From contig NZ_NRRS01000001.1 of assembly GCF_016583795.1 (NCBI RefSeq), forward strand, positions 62,001 to 126,000: a DNA stretch of 64,000 nucleotides, written 5' to 3'. The notes beneath the pieces are model-generated. The model did no database searches, was not told the DNA's origin, and saw nothing but the letters and a program-made list of their open reading frames with translations. The stretch is from Rhabdochromatium marinum (GTDB taxonomy: Bacteria; Pseudomonadota; Gammaproteobacteria; Chromatiales; Chromatiaceae). Shown piece by piece: positions 1 to 8,850 of this stretch. A program made the translations under genes and the position numbers. Numbering within the stretch: position 1 is the stretch's first letter; each line of letters starts with the position of its first letter.

Positions 1-117
1 AAGAATGGGGTGCGGGTATAACATGACCGCTGACATTCAAACCCCTGCGGTGCCCGCGTCCGCTTTGCTGGTCGCGCCACACTCAGCGCCCTATTTACAG
101 ATGGCACAGGTTGGGAG

Positions 118-1875
118 ATGGCCAGTCCGCCAAAACACCTTCAACTCCTGATTCTCGCGGCTGCCGCTGCGGAAGCCGAGGCCATGCTGGCGGTACTCAA
201 GCGCGCCCAGCTGCCGGTGCGTGGCGCATTTTCCCACAACCCCAAGAGCCTGATTCGGGCCAACCAAAGTGATCTGATCCTCGCCTGCATGGGGCCGACA
301 ATCTCCGCAACAGAGGTTGTCGCCGCCTATGCGGAAATCGACCAGCGCATTCCGCTGATCGTCATTGCACCACCTGGCGAGCAAGACGCTGCCGCTCTGC
401 AACTGCTGCACGCTGGCGCCCATGGCCTGCTCACCCCCGCCGATGAGGGGGGGCTGATCCGGGCCGTGAAGCGCGAATGGAAAATCTGGAACACCGCCTA
501 TCAGGCCAAGCTGCTTAAAGAGCGTCTGAGGCGCAGCGAACGGCATCTGCAAGCGCTGCTGAAAGCCGGGGCCGAGGCGCGGCCACCAGGCCAAGGGGGC
601 GCAACTGAGCGTCAGGCCTTTGACCCGCAAGAAGCCTATCGTTCACTGCTCGGAGCGCCAGACAACACCGGTTCCTCCCACGGCGGCCTGATGGATTTGC
701 TGCCTGCCGAGTATCGCGAGTCGCTCGAACCGCTGCTTGCAGGGCAGCCCAAGGATCAGCCCGATGCGCAATCAGGTACACAATCGGGTGCGCAATCAGA
801 TGCTCAAGAGGCTCAATCCGATGAACCATCTAACGATCGCAGCGATGCGCCGGTGGGCCAGGCGTCCAAGTCAGCTCCGCAATCTGACCTGCCTGCGGAA
901 CCCGACCTGCGGTTAAAACCCAGTGGCGCGACATCGCCCCCGATGCCGGCGGCTCCTCCACCAAGCGACGACCTGACGCACGAGCCCTTGGAGCTACAGC
1001 CGGCGTCGCAGCCAGCCGCGCCGCCCAGCCCGGATGGCGAACTCCCGCCGCTCACGCTCGCAACCAGCGAAGAGCCTTTGCCGGATCTGGACGAGCAACC
1101 CCAGGTATTGTCCGGACGCGAACTCAGCGACGACGAGCTGATCGCGCAGATCGAGCGCGCGCTCAAGACCGATGGCTTCAAGCTCGCTTATCAGCCATTG
1201 GTCAGTCTGCGTGGCGACAGCCAGGAACGCTACAGCGTGCTGCTGCGGCTGCTGGATGACAATCGCAGCTTTCGCGCAGCAGACGACCTGCTGGAACCCG
1301 CTGCACGCTCAGGCAAGCTGCCCGAGGTTGATCGCTGGGTGATTCAACAGGCGATGCGCGAGCTCAGCGAACGGCGCCGGCTCGGGCATCGCGCGCATTT
1401 TCTACTCAGCCTGTCTGCGGCGCTGTTGCAAGACCAGGAGCTGCTGATCTGGATCTGCGACCAGCTGCGCCAGCACAGCATCCGCGGCAACTGGCTCAGC
1501 TTTCAAATTCAGGAAAATGATGCCCGCAACCTGGGCGATACCGCCTTTCAGCTGGCCTCGGGACTGCGACAAGTCAAAAGCCAACTGGTCATCGGTAACT
1601 TCGGTTCCAACACCGACTCGGAGCTCATGCTCAACGACTTCCCGCTCGATTTTGTGCGCCTCGCGCCATCTCTGACCCAAAACCTTGACAGCGATGACCT
1701 TAAGCAGGGCCACCTCAAGCATCTCATTGATGTCGCACAACAGCACCACATTAAAACCCTGGTCGGCCATATTGAAGATGAACACACGCTTGCCAAGGTC
1801 TGGAGTGCTGGCGCGGATTATGTGCAGGGCAAGTTACTGGGCCGTCCCTCATCAATCTTTGAATTGAACGACTGA
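118..1875 (+). CDS. FimX-like protein with degenerate receiver and degenerate EAL domains
   Basis: The protein has 585 residues. Residues about 8-125 look like a response-regulator fold (LQLLILAAAAAEAEAMLAVL, later LIVIAPPG and GAHGLLTPADEGGLIRAV) but the usual phosphoacceptor Asp context is not obvious. Residues about 150-335 are a Pro/Ser/Gln/Asp-rich linker. Residues about 338-583 align with EAL phosphodiesterase domains (FKLAYQPLVSLRG near the start, DYVQGKLLGRPS at the end). The E-A-L signature reads S-V-L (YSVLLRL), so the catalytic glutamate is missing and several metal ligands also look changed. This is the pattern of FimX and other non-catalytic c-di-GMP receptors, which control type IV pili. 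The role is inferred from that similarity; no GGDEF or PAS domain is visible. The ATG lies directly after GGGAG, an unusually tight spacing, so the start is uncertain. Confidence 0.75.
   Translation: MASPPKHLQLLILAAAAAEAEAMLAVLKRAQLPVRGAFSHNPKSLIRANQSDLILACMGPTISATEVVAAYAEIDQRIPLIVIAPPGEQDAAALQLLHAGAHGLLTPADEGGLIRAVKREWKIWNTAYQAKLLKERLRRSERHLQALLKAGAEARPPGQGGATERQAFDPQEAYRSLLGAPDNTGSSHGGLMDLLPAEYRESLEPLLAGQPKDQPDAQSGTQSGAQSDAQEAQSDEPSNDRSDAPVGQASKSAPQSDLPAEPDLRLKPSGATSPPMPAAPPPSDDLTHEPLELQPASQPAAPPSPDGELPPLTLATSEEPLPDLDEQPQVLSGRELSDDELIAQIERALKTDGFKLAYQPLVSLRGDSQERYSVLLRLLDDNRSFRAADDLLEPAARSGKLPEVDRWVIQQAMRELSERRRLGHRAHFLLSLSAALLQDQELLIWICDQLRQHSIRGNWLSFQIQENDARNLGDTAFQLASGLRQVKSQLVIGNFGSNTDSELMLNDFPLDFVRLAPSLTQNLDSDDLKQGHLKHLIDVAQQHHIKTLVGHIEDEHTLAKVWSAGADYVQGKLLGRPSSIFELND
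766..801 (+). repeat. Three tandem 12-bp units in the FimX-like linker
   Basis: Units at 766-777, 778-789 and 790-801 follow the pattern GCGCAATCAGGT with small differences and encode QSGTQSGAQSDAQ-like residues in the disordered linker. The array keeps the reading frame. Confidence 0.7.
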
Positions 1876-1962
1876 AAACACTGTCCTGCACTGCACTGTC
1901 TGGTCCGACCGGCCGGCTACGGCCAGTTCTCCGCAACTCCGCAAGCACAGAGGGCTGCGCAG

Positions 1963-2928
1963 CTAGGGCAAAAGGGTGTTGTTGGCCGCACCCAGCGGCA
2001 CATGCCCGGTTGCCACCAGGGAGCTGGCATCCTGGCAGTGGACTTCCTGATCGTCGAAGAAAATATCCGCGTCGAAAGCCTTCAGGAAACGCCCTTTGCT
2101 CAGACCGCTGAGGAACAGGGCCTCATCGATGCGGATCTCCCAAGCCCGCAGCGTGCGAATCACCCGCTCATGCGAGGGGGCGCCGCGTGCGGTAATCAAG
2201 GCCGTGCGCAAGGGCGACTCCGCCGCCGGAAAAATGGTTTGAATGCGCTGCAACGCCAGTAAAAACCCCTTAAAGGGCCCATCGGATAAGGGCTCGCGTG
2301 CGGCCGCCACCTCATTGGCGTTGAAGGCATCAAGCCCATCGCGGCGAAAAATCCGCTCCGACTCGTCCGAGAAGAGCACGGCATCGCCATCGAACGCAAT
2401 GCGCAACTGATCGTCGCTGCGGGCCGCCGCAAAGGGTGGATTGGCCCAGATGGTCGCTGCCGCGCAACCAGCCAGCAACGCCTGGCGCACATCGCTGGGG
2501 TCGGCTGACAAAAACAGATGGGCCCCAAAGGCCGCCACATAGCGATAAGGGCTGGCACCGCTGGTAAAGGCCGCGCGGGCAATCTCAAGCCCATAGTGGT
2601 GGATAGAGTTGAAGACCCGCAGCCCGGTGTCAGTGCTGTTGCGTGACAGCAGGATGACATCCACCTGGCCGCGCTCGCCAAGGCGATCATTCAGTGCCAG
2701 CAGTTTTTTTACCAGGGAAAAAGCCACGCCCGGTTCAAGCACATCGCTTTCGTGCGCGACCTGATACTCGCGATAGGCGGCGACTCCCTGGTCTTCAAAC
2801 ACCCGATGGGATTCAGCCAGATCAAAGAGCGCCCGCGACGAAATAGCAACGACCAGGCGTATCGGGCGTGGTGTCTCCGGCGCGCTGTCAGCCGAGTCGC
2901 CGGCCATGACTGCGGGACTGCCGCTCAT
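1963..2928 (-). CDS. 5'-nucleotidase (cytosolic NT5C1-like family)
   Basis: The 321-residue protein resembles the 5'-nucleotidase family related to eukaryotic cytosolic 5'-nucleotidase I (PF06189), which dephosphorylates nucleoside monophosphates. Recognisable stretches are VVAISSRALFDLAESHRVFE near residue 28, VILLSRNSTDTGLRVFNSI near residue 92, RIAFDGDAVLFSDESERIF in the middle, and LFLSGLSKGRFLKAFDADIF followed by FFDDQEVH near the end. The paired DGD/FSD and FFDD segments fit a HAD-type active site. No signal peptide is visible, so it is probably cytoplasmic. It starts 12 bases after the membrane-protein gene at 2941-3492, so the two are probably cotranscribed. It converges with the FimX-like gene. 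Confidence 0.8.
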   Translation of the reverse strand: MSGSPAVMAGDSADSAPETPRPIRLVVAISSRALFDLAESHRVFEDQGVAAYREYQVAHESDVLEPGVAFSLVKKLLALNDRLGERGQVDVILLSRNSTDTGLRVFNSIHHYGLEIARAAFTSGASPYRYVAAFGAHLFLSADPSDVRQALLAGCAAATIWANPPFAAARSDDQLRIAFDGDAVLFSDESERIFRRDGLDAFNANEVAAAREPLSDGPFKGFLLALQRIQTIFPAAESPLRTALITARGAPSHERVIRTLRAWEIRIDEALFLSGLSKGRFLKAFDADIFFDDQEVHCQDASSLVATGHVPLGAANNTLLP

Positions 2929-2940
2929 GGAAGCGGCCGG

Positions 2941-3492
2941 TTACCAGGGCATCATGCCATTCATAAAGTTCATTGGCCGGCTGATGCTACGGTTCATCAC
3001 CCCGAGGTCATCGCGCATGACGGCGGTAGTAAAGGTCATGGAGCGCACCGACGCTTGCATGCTGTCAAGATTCTTCAGCATGGGTTCGAGGGTTTGTGTG
3101 TGGCCTTCCATCAATTCCACTGAGTTGGCCATATTGCGCACGTTATTGCTAATTAGCACCATATTATCCGACACTGACTGCATATTGCTGGCCAGTACCG
3201 TCATGTTGGAATCAACGCTAATGGCAAGATAGTGCACGTCCTTGGCCAAACTAAACACCAGATAAAAGCCATAGGCCGCCAGAATAATAAAGGCAAACAG
3301 CGAGGGGTAAACAATCAGCTCCCAACGTCTTGCGCTGGTCTCAAAGGCCTGCGACAAGCGGTCAACTGCAAAGGCATTGTCACGAGCTGCCGAGGAACTG
3401 TCGTTGGTGGCAACGTCTTTGTCCTCTTGCGCCGATGAATCCTCAGCGGATGCCGGCGACTGCGATGCGTTCTGTTCGTGCGGATATGCCAT
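2941..3492 (-). CDS. Single-span membrane protein with long coiled coil, unknown function
   Basis: The 183-residue protein has a polar, Ser/Asp-rich N-terminus, one strong membrane segment at about residues 63-83 (LIVYPSLFAFIILAAYGFYL) and then a helical region, about residues 90-170, rich in Asn, Met and Ser with heptad-like spacing (SVDSNMTVLASNMQSVSDNM and similar). No enzymatic motif is visible. It lies between a ParA-like ATPase and the 5'-nucleotidase on the same strand, with about 100 and 12 bases between them. A membrane-anchored coiled coil next to a ParA/MinD-type ATPase suggests a partner for positioning or anchoring, but that is only inference from context. Confidence 0.7.
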   Translation of the reverse strand: MAYPHEQNASQSPASAEDSSAQEDKDVATNDSSSAARDNAFAVDRLSQAFETSARRWELIVYPSLFAFIILAAYGFYLVFSLAKDVHYLAISVDSNMTVLASNMQSVSDNMVLISNNVRNMANSVELMEGHTQTLEPMLKNLDSMQASVRSMTFTTAVMRDDLGVMNRSISRPMNFMNGMMPW

Positions 3493-3592
3493 GTTATTAC
3501 TACCTTTCCTGTGTCACCGTTTGGCTGTGCATTCCGTCCGGTGCCCGACTCCTGACTGATCGGGTGGGACAACATTGAGCCTTAGCACCGCG

Positions 3593-4234
3593 TTAGCGAA
3601 GCAAATGAGGATAAAGCGTAGCCGCCAGGGCGTTAAATTCCTGCGCTGCCTTGCCCCGTGGTTCCAGCTCAAACACCGCCAGCCCCTCGCTGAAGGAGCG
3701 CCGAAACACCGTGCGCTGAGACAGGCGGCCGCGCATAAAAGTCAGCCCTTTCAAGGAGATCAGGGCCGCAGCGGCCTCGTCCGTCTCACGTACCCCATGA
3801 TGAGTGTCGCCGCGATTGATGAAGCCGAGCACTTCCGGTCCCGGTCCCACACGTTCCACGGACTCCACCAGCTGCAAAAAGCGCTGCGTTGACCAAATAT
3901 CCGCTTGTGAGGGCGGCACCGGCACCAACACCCGCTCGCATAATGACAGCGCCTGGCGCACGGCCGCCATGTCCGAAGTGCCGATGTCGATCAGGGTTTC
4001 CGCAGCCTCGTCCTCAGCCAGCGCCGCTTCATTGAGCCTGGCGCCATCCTGAATGCTCAGCGTGGGCTTGAAGCCTTCCTCAATGCGAACCTGGTTGACA
4101 TCAGTCAGGGTGGCCTGGGGGTCGGCATCAATCAGCTGAACTTTAACCTTGGCCAAAGCGAGCCAGACGCCGAGGTTAAAGGTCAGGGTGCTTTTGCCCG
4201 ATCCGCCTTTTAAGGACCCTACAACAGTGATCAC
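3593..4234 (-). CDS. Small ParA/MinD-type P-loop ATPase
   Basis: This 213-residue protein begins MITVVGSLKGGSGKST, the deviant Walker A motif (KGGxGKS/T) of ParA/MinD/Mrp ATPases, followed by LIDADPQAT, a typical Walker A' region. TLIDIGTSDMAAVRQAL stands in for Walker B. There is no DNA-binding N-terminal extension, and no parB gene lies nearby. This argues against chromosome partitioning and for an orphan ParA that positions a protein complex, as described for McdA-, PpfA- and ParC-like proteins. Start: GTG with AAGGAG eight bases upstream. It follows the YRFR-repeat gene by 27 bases and precedes the coiled-coil membrane protein. Confidence 0.85.
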   Translation of the reverse strand: MITVVGSLKGGSGKSTLTFNLGVWLALAKVKVQLIDADPQATLTDVNQVRIEEGFKPTLSIQDGARLNEAALAEDEAAETLIDIGTSDMAAVRQALSLCERVLVPVPPSQADIWSTQRFLQLVESVERVGPGPEVLGFINRGDTHHGVRETDEAAAALISLKGLTFMRGRLSQRTVFRRSFSEGLAVFELEPRGKAAQEFNALAATLYPHLLR

Positions 4235-4261
4235 GACATTCTCCTTGCAAACCTCCTAGGC

Positions 4262-4798
4262 CTAGGGATCGAGCGGACGAAAACGATACTGGGTACCGTC
4301 CGCCGTCCCGGGTTGCCGTGCCTTGAGTCGGTCATCCTCGCGAAACCGATAGTTGCCCAAGTCATCACCCTGTAGCTCCGGATCCGTCCAGGTGGGCGTC
4401 GGAGCGGCCCTGGCGTCCTGGCCCCGGAAGCGGTAAACCGCTGCCGGGTCGAGCGGATACCCGTCCGATCCCTGGTATTCATCCGGTCTCCAAGTATCGG
4501 GTATCCTACGCTGTTCGCTGGATGTCGGCCATGGGGCCTGGTAGTAGCGGTCAGCCTGAGCTGACTCAGAGGAGTACCAGTCAGTGGTGTCCTGGCGAGG
4601 ATAGGCCGGTGCCTGGGCTTCATAAGGGGCGATCTCGCCGGCACGATAGGATCCCGGATCGACGTACTTCGGGTTGTTTGAATAGGGATCCCAGGCTTGG
4701 GCTATCGGCACGGCTGCTCCCAGGACGCCGGCACAGACCAACAGCCCCCGCAGCGTTGCTCCCCGCCAGCCCGGCGGATGACAATCGCGCGCCCTCAT
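4262..4798 (-). CDS. Secreted protein with repeated YRFR motif, unknown function
   Basis: The 178-residue protein has an N-terminal signal peptide (LRGLLVCAGVLGAAVPIAQA, likely cleavage after AQA near residue 35). The mature part is low in hydrophobic residues, rich in Tyr, Pro, Asp and Arg, and contains three YRFR motifs: VYRFRGQ, NYRFRED and QYRFRPLDP, the last at the very C-terminus. Its ATG overlaps the stop of the RND pump gene as ATGA, which points to translational coupling with the pump. It is therefore probably a periplasmic or cell-surface accessory of that transport system, but no known domain was recognised. Confidence 0.7.
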   Translation of the reverse strand: MRARDCHPPGWRGATLRGLLVCAGVLGAAVPIAQAWDPYSNNPKYVDPGSYRAGEIAPYEAQAPAYPRQDTTDWYSSESAQADRYYQAPWPTSSEQRRIPDTWRPDEYQGSDGYPLDPAAVYRFRGQDARAAPTPTWTDPELQGDDLGNYRFREDDRLKARQPGTADGTQYRFRPLDP

Positions 4799-7700
4799 GA
4801 GTCGCTGCCACTTCCCTGGTCATCGTCCGTCTTCAGGCGAATGCCGCGCCGGGTGGTTTTTTTGCGCGTACTGCTGGCGGCTGACTTCTTGGCCGGAGCC
4901 TTGGTCGCATGCTCATCTGCAGTGGATGCAGACTCCCCGGCACTGGAGGCCGACGCCTTGGGCTTAGGCTTGGTTTTGCGTGTCGTGCTGCTAGCGCGGG
5001 TGGTTTTTTTGGTCGTCGCCTTGCCGGTGGCAGCGCGACTGCTTGAGCTTTTGCGCGCTGGCGCTGCTGCTTCTGAAGTGTCACTGGCAGCGGCGGTGGG
5101 CTCAATACCCTCATTGGGCTCAGCGGCATCAACATCGGCATCAGCGGTGGCACCGCTCGCCGCGCTTCGCGCCTCCGACTCCGCTTCCGCCCGAACTCTG
5201 AGGGCATTGCGACTAGGCTTGGTTTCTGCCGGTGGTGGTGTCGGTTTCTCAGGCGCAGCACTTGCACCAGGCTTGTTTTTCTGCACGGCGCTGTAGAGCA
5301 GCAGCGCCAACCCGCGCAAGGCATAGCCGATCATCAGCAGACCTTCACCGAGATACTTCAGGCGCGAGCGCTTCGCGGGCGCAGCGCCGGTGCCGGCAGT
5401 GACTTGTGAAGACGGTGCCGCATCCAGCATGTCCCGAGCACAGGGGATCTCAACTCCAGGCGGTGCGGAGGCCATTGCCACTTCGCAGATGTCCTTGCTC
5501 GCCGCCACGCAGCCCAGCGGAATCACAATCAGCGTCAGAATGGTCGAGACCAGCACGCCTGAGGCCAGGGAGATCGCCATCCCCTGAAAGATCGGGTCGG
5601 AGAAAATCACACTGGAGCCCGCCACCAGCGCCAGGGCAGTGATCACAATGGGTCGGGTTCGCGTGGTGCAGGCGCGCAACACCGCCTCAACCACAGGCAC
5701 ACCGTTTTGCACCTGACTGACGGAGAAGTCCACCAGCAGTATGGAGTTGCGCACAATGATGCCAGCCAGGGCAATCCAGCCGATCATGGACGTGGCGGTG
5801 AATTCGCCGCCAAAGCCGAGCTGAAAAGCGAGAAAATGCGCCGGAATAATGCCCAGCAGGGTGAGTGGAATCGGCGCCATGATGATCAGCGGAATGCGGA
5901 AGTTGCCAAACTCCCACACCACCAGAATGTAGATCAGCACCAGCGCGACCCCGAAGGCCGCCCCCATATCGCGGAAGGTCTCGTAGGTGACGGTCCATTC
6001 ACCGGCCCATTCCCAATTCGATGTCTGATCGCTGGGCGGCGGCCCCAGCCAGTAGCCCTTGGGCTTCACACCGTCAGGGGCACGATAGTTTTTCGCCTCC
6101 AGTTCATCGCCGATTTGCAGCATGGCATAAACGGGTGCAGCCAGGGTGCCACCGACATCGGCGACCACATATTCCACCCCGCGCAAATCCTTGCGGTAGA
6201 TGATGGCTTCTTCCGGCACCCGCTCAAACCGGCCCAGTTCGCGCAGCGGCACGGTGAAACCGGCATCGGACTGAATCGGCAGATCGCCCAGGGTCTCAAT
6301 CTGGGACCGCTCGGCCAGCGGCACCTGGATGACAATGCGCACCGGCTCATGGCCGGAGATTTGTTTCACATCGCCGAGTTCAGCGCCACCCAGAGCCATT
6401 GACAGGTTCTGATTGATGCGATCAACCGAGATTCCACGGCGCACCGCTTTTTCGGTATCAACATGGAAGCGCCAGTAATCGAAGTGGTCGCGCATGTAGC
6501 TATCGACATCGCGGGTGCTTTCCGCCTGCTCGAACAGCTCCTCCATCTCGGCAGCGAATTGCCGCCGCACCTGATCCGAGGGGCCATGAATTTCGGCCAC
6601 GACGGCCTGCAGTACCGGCGGACCGGGTGGCATCTCGACCACCGCAATACGTGCCCCACGCTGCTCAGCCAGGGGTTTGAGCATCTGGCGCGCCGCTACC
6701 GCCAATTCATGACTGGAACGGTCGCGCTCGTGCTTGTTGGTCAACTGCACTTGCAGCTCGCCCTGCCAAGGGTCAGAGCGCAAATAGTAGTGGCGCACCA
6801 TGCCGTTGAAATCGAACGGCCGCGCCGTGCCGGCATAGAGCTGAATCGCCGTAACCTCCGGAAGCGTGCGCAGCCGGTCGGCCATCTGGTTGGCCAGATT
6901 GGCGGTCACCGGCAGGGCCGTGCCCTCGGGCATGTCGATTACCACCGAGAACTCCGGCTTATTGTCCAGCGGCAACATCTTCACCGGCACCCAGCTGAAG
7001 TAAAAGAAGCTACAGGTGAACAGGAAGGTGCCCCAGAGGGCCAGCTTGAAGGTGGCGCGCTTGCGCTTGTTCTCAATCAACGGGATGAGAATGCGCTGAT
7101 AGAGCCCTTGCAGACGCTCAGCCTCGCGATGCTCGCGCTTCTCAGCCACCCGTAAATAGCGCATCGACGGACGCAGCCAGTTGGAAATGGCCAGATAGGG
7201 CGTGAAGACAAAGGCGGCGAACAGCGAGATCAGCATGGCCACCGAACCGAGCGCCGGAATCGGCTCCATATAGGGTCCCATCATGCCGCTGACAAAGCCC
7301 ATCGGCAGCAGCGCAGCGATGACGGTAAAGGTGGCCAGAATGGTTGGATTGCCGACCTCGCGCACCGCATCAATGGCGGTGGCCTCGTCGGTCTGGCCCT
7401 CTTCGAGCCAGCGGCGGTAGATATTTTCCACCACCACGATGGCATCATCGACCAGAATGCCGATAGAAAAGATGAGCGCGAACAGACTCACCCGGTCGAT
7501 GGTGTAGTCGGTGATCCAGGCGACGAAAATCGTCATCAGGAGCACCACCGGGATGACCAGCATCACCACAATGGCCGGCTTGAGTGCGCGGAACGCCAGC
7601 AACACCAGGACGAAGACAAAGAAGGTCGCCACGAACAGCTTGAAAATCAGCTCGGAGACTTTCTCATCCGCCGTCTCGCCATAGTTGCGGGTGACGCTGA

Positions 7701-8820
7701 CCTCGACATTGTAGGGAATGCGGGTGCCGCGCAGCTCTTCAACCTTCTCAATGATGGCATCGGCCACGGTGACGCCATTGGTCAGCGGCTTCTTGGCGAT
7801 GGCGATAGTCACCGCCGGCTCGCCGTTGGCGACCATTCCTCCGGGTGCCGCCGGACCGCTGTAGAAGGCCACCATCTGGTCGGCATCTTCCGGTCCCTGG
7901 CGCACCCGGCCGAGGTCATGCACATAGACCGGCACTTCGTTGAAGGTGCCGACCACCAGGCGATTGATGTCCTCGGCGCTTTTCAGGAAGGAGCCGGTGG
8001 TGACGGAAAAATGCGCCCCGCTGGCCTCCACGCCGCCGGCGGTGGTCTCGGCATTGGCGGTGGTGATGGTGTTGGCCACCTGGCCGAGGCTGATCTGATA
8101 GCTTGACAGGCGCTCGGGCCAGACATCCACGGTAATCTGTTCGCGCCGCCCCCCAACAATGAAGCTGTTGCCGGTGTTCTTGACTTCCTTGAGCACTTGC
8201 AGCACATCCTGCGCCAGCAGCCGCAACTGGCCGTCATCGACATCCGGGCGCCCGTCGTTGTCGATATCCTTGGACCAAAGCGTCAGGGTCACAATGGGCA
8301 CGTCGTCGATGCTCTTGGTCTTGACCATGGGCGGCATGACCCCGGGCGGGATCTTGTCCATGTTGGAGGCGATCTTGTCGTTCACCTTGACCAGCGACGG
8401 CCCCATCTGTTCGCCGACCTGGAACTCCACGGTGACAATGCCTTGACCGCGCTGAGCGGCGGAGTAGACATGCTTGACGCCGGGGATCTCGCTCATGATG
8501 CGCTCCAGCGGCTGCATGGCGAGGTTCGACACCTGCCGCGCCGAGGCGCCGGGATACTGCACCATGATATCGATCATGGGCACCGAGATCTGCGGGTCTT
8601 CCTGGCGCGGCGTGGCGATCAGTCCCAGCAGGCCCATGGCCAGCATGGCGACATAGAGCAGCGGCGACAGGGGCGAATGAATAAAGGCCCGGGCGGTCTT
8701 GCCGGCCAGGCCAAGATTCTCTGCACTCTGGGAGCCAGCCTCCTCGGGTGCGGCCGTCTGCTTTGGATCTGCGGATCCATCCCCTTGCGGGTGCATCTCA
8801 TCCTGGCTCATGGGCGTCAT
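4795..8820 (-). CDS. RND efflux pump inner-membrane subunit with basic C-terminal tail
   Basis: The 1341-residue protein is an AcrB/MexF-like RND permease, which exports substrates using the proton gradient. Expected features are present: the first membrane segment near residue 50, LVDDAIVVVENIYRR with the conserved transmembrane-4 acidic pair, a periplasmic porter region, and a second half ending with a membrane block including ITALALVAGSSVIFSDP. Typical family members have about 1030-1100 residues. This one continues for more than 200, with an extra hydrophobic stretch (GLLMIGYALRGLALLLYSAV) and then about 160 residues rich in Ala, Lys, Ser and Thr, like histone H1. An EF-hand-like loop, DIDNDGRPDVDD, is inserted near residue 185-196. 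The adaptor gene lies 30 bases upstream and the YRFR gene overlaps its stop. The chosen ATG is preceded by GAGGG; a TTG one codon upstream is less likely. Confidence 0.9.
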   Translation of the reverse strand: MTPMSQDEMHPQGDGSADPKQTAAPEEAGSQSAENLGLAGKTARAFIHSPLSPLLYVAMLAMGLLGLIATPRQEDPQISVPMIDIMVQYPGASARQVSNLAMQPLERIMSEIPGVKHVYSAAQRGQGIVTVEFQVGEQMGPSLVKVNDKIASNMDKIPPGVMPPMVKTKSIDDVPIVTLTLWSKDIDNDGRPDVDDGQLRLLAQDVLQVLKEVKNTGNSFIVGGRREQITVDVWPERLSSYQISLGQVANTITTANAETTAGGVEASGAHFSVTTGSFLKSAEDINRLVVGTFNEVPVYVHDLGRVRQGPEDADQMVAFYSGPAAPGGMVANGEPAVTIAIAKKPLTNGVTVADAIIEKVEELRGTRIPYNVEVSVTRNYGETADEKVSELIFKLFVATFFVFVLVLLAFRALKPAIVVMLVIPVVLLMTIFVAWITDYTIDRVSLFALIFSIGILVDDAIVVVENIYRRWLEEGQTDEATAIDAVREVGNPTILATFTVIAALLPMGFVSGMMGPYMEPIPALGSVAMLISLFAAFVFTPYLAISNWLRPSMRYLRVAEKREHREAERLQGLYQRILIPLIENKRKRATFKLALWGTFLFTCSFFYFSWVPVKMLPLDNKPEFSVVIDMPEGTALPVTANLANQMADRLRTLPEVTAIQLYAGTARPFDFNGMVRHYYLRSDPWQGELQVQLTNKHERDRSSHELAVAARQMLKPLAEQRGARIAVVEMPPGPPVLQAVVAEIHGPSDQVRRQFAAEMEELFEQAESTRDVDSYMRDHFDYWRFHVDTEKAVRRGISVDRINQNLSMALGGAELGDVKQISGHEPVRIVIQVPLAERSQIETLGDLPIQSDAGFTVPLRELGRFERVPEEAIIYRKDLRGVEYVVADVGGTLAAPVYAMLQIGDELEAKNYRAPDGVKPKGYWLGPPPSDQTSNWEWAGEWTVTYETFRDMGAAFGVALVLIYILVVWEFGNFRIPLIIMAPIPLTLLGIIPAHFLAFQLGFGGEFTATSMIGWIALAGIIVRNSILLVDFSVSQVQNGVPVVEAVLRACTTRTRPIVITALALVAGSSVIFSDPIFQGMAISLASGVLVSTILTLIVIPLGCVAASKDICEVAMASAPPGVEIPCARDMLDAAPSSQVTAGTGAAPAKRSRLKYLGEGLLMIGYALRGLALLLYSAVQKNKPGASAAPEKPTPPPAETKPSRNALRVRAEAESEARSAASGATADADVDAAEPNEGIEPTAAASDTSEAAAPARKSSSSRAATGKATTKKTTRASSTTRKTKPKPKASASSAGESASTADEHATKAPAKKSAASSTRKKTTRRGIRLKTDDDQGSGSDS

Positions 8821-8850
8821 CAAACCCTCATTAGTCGTCCATCACGGGAA

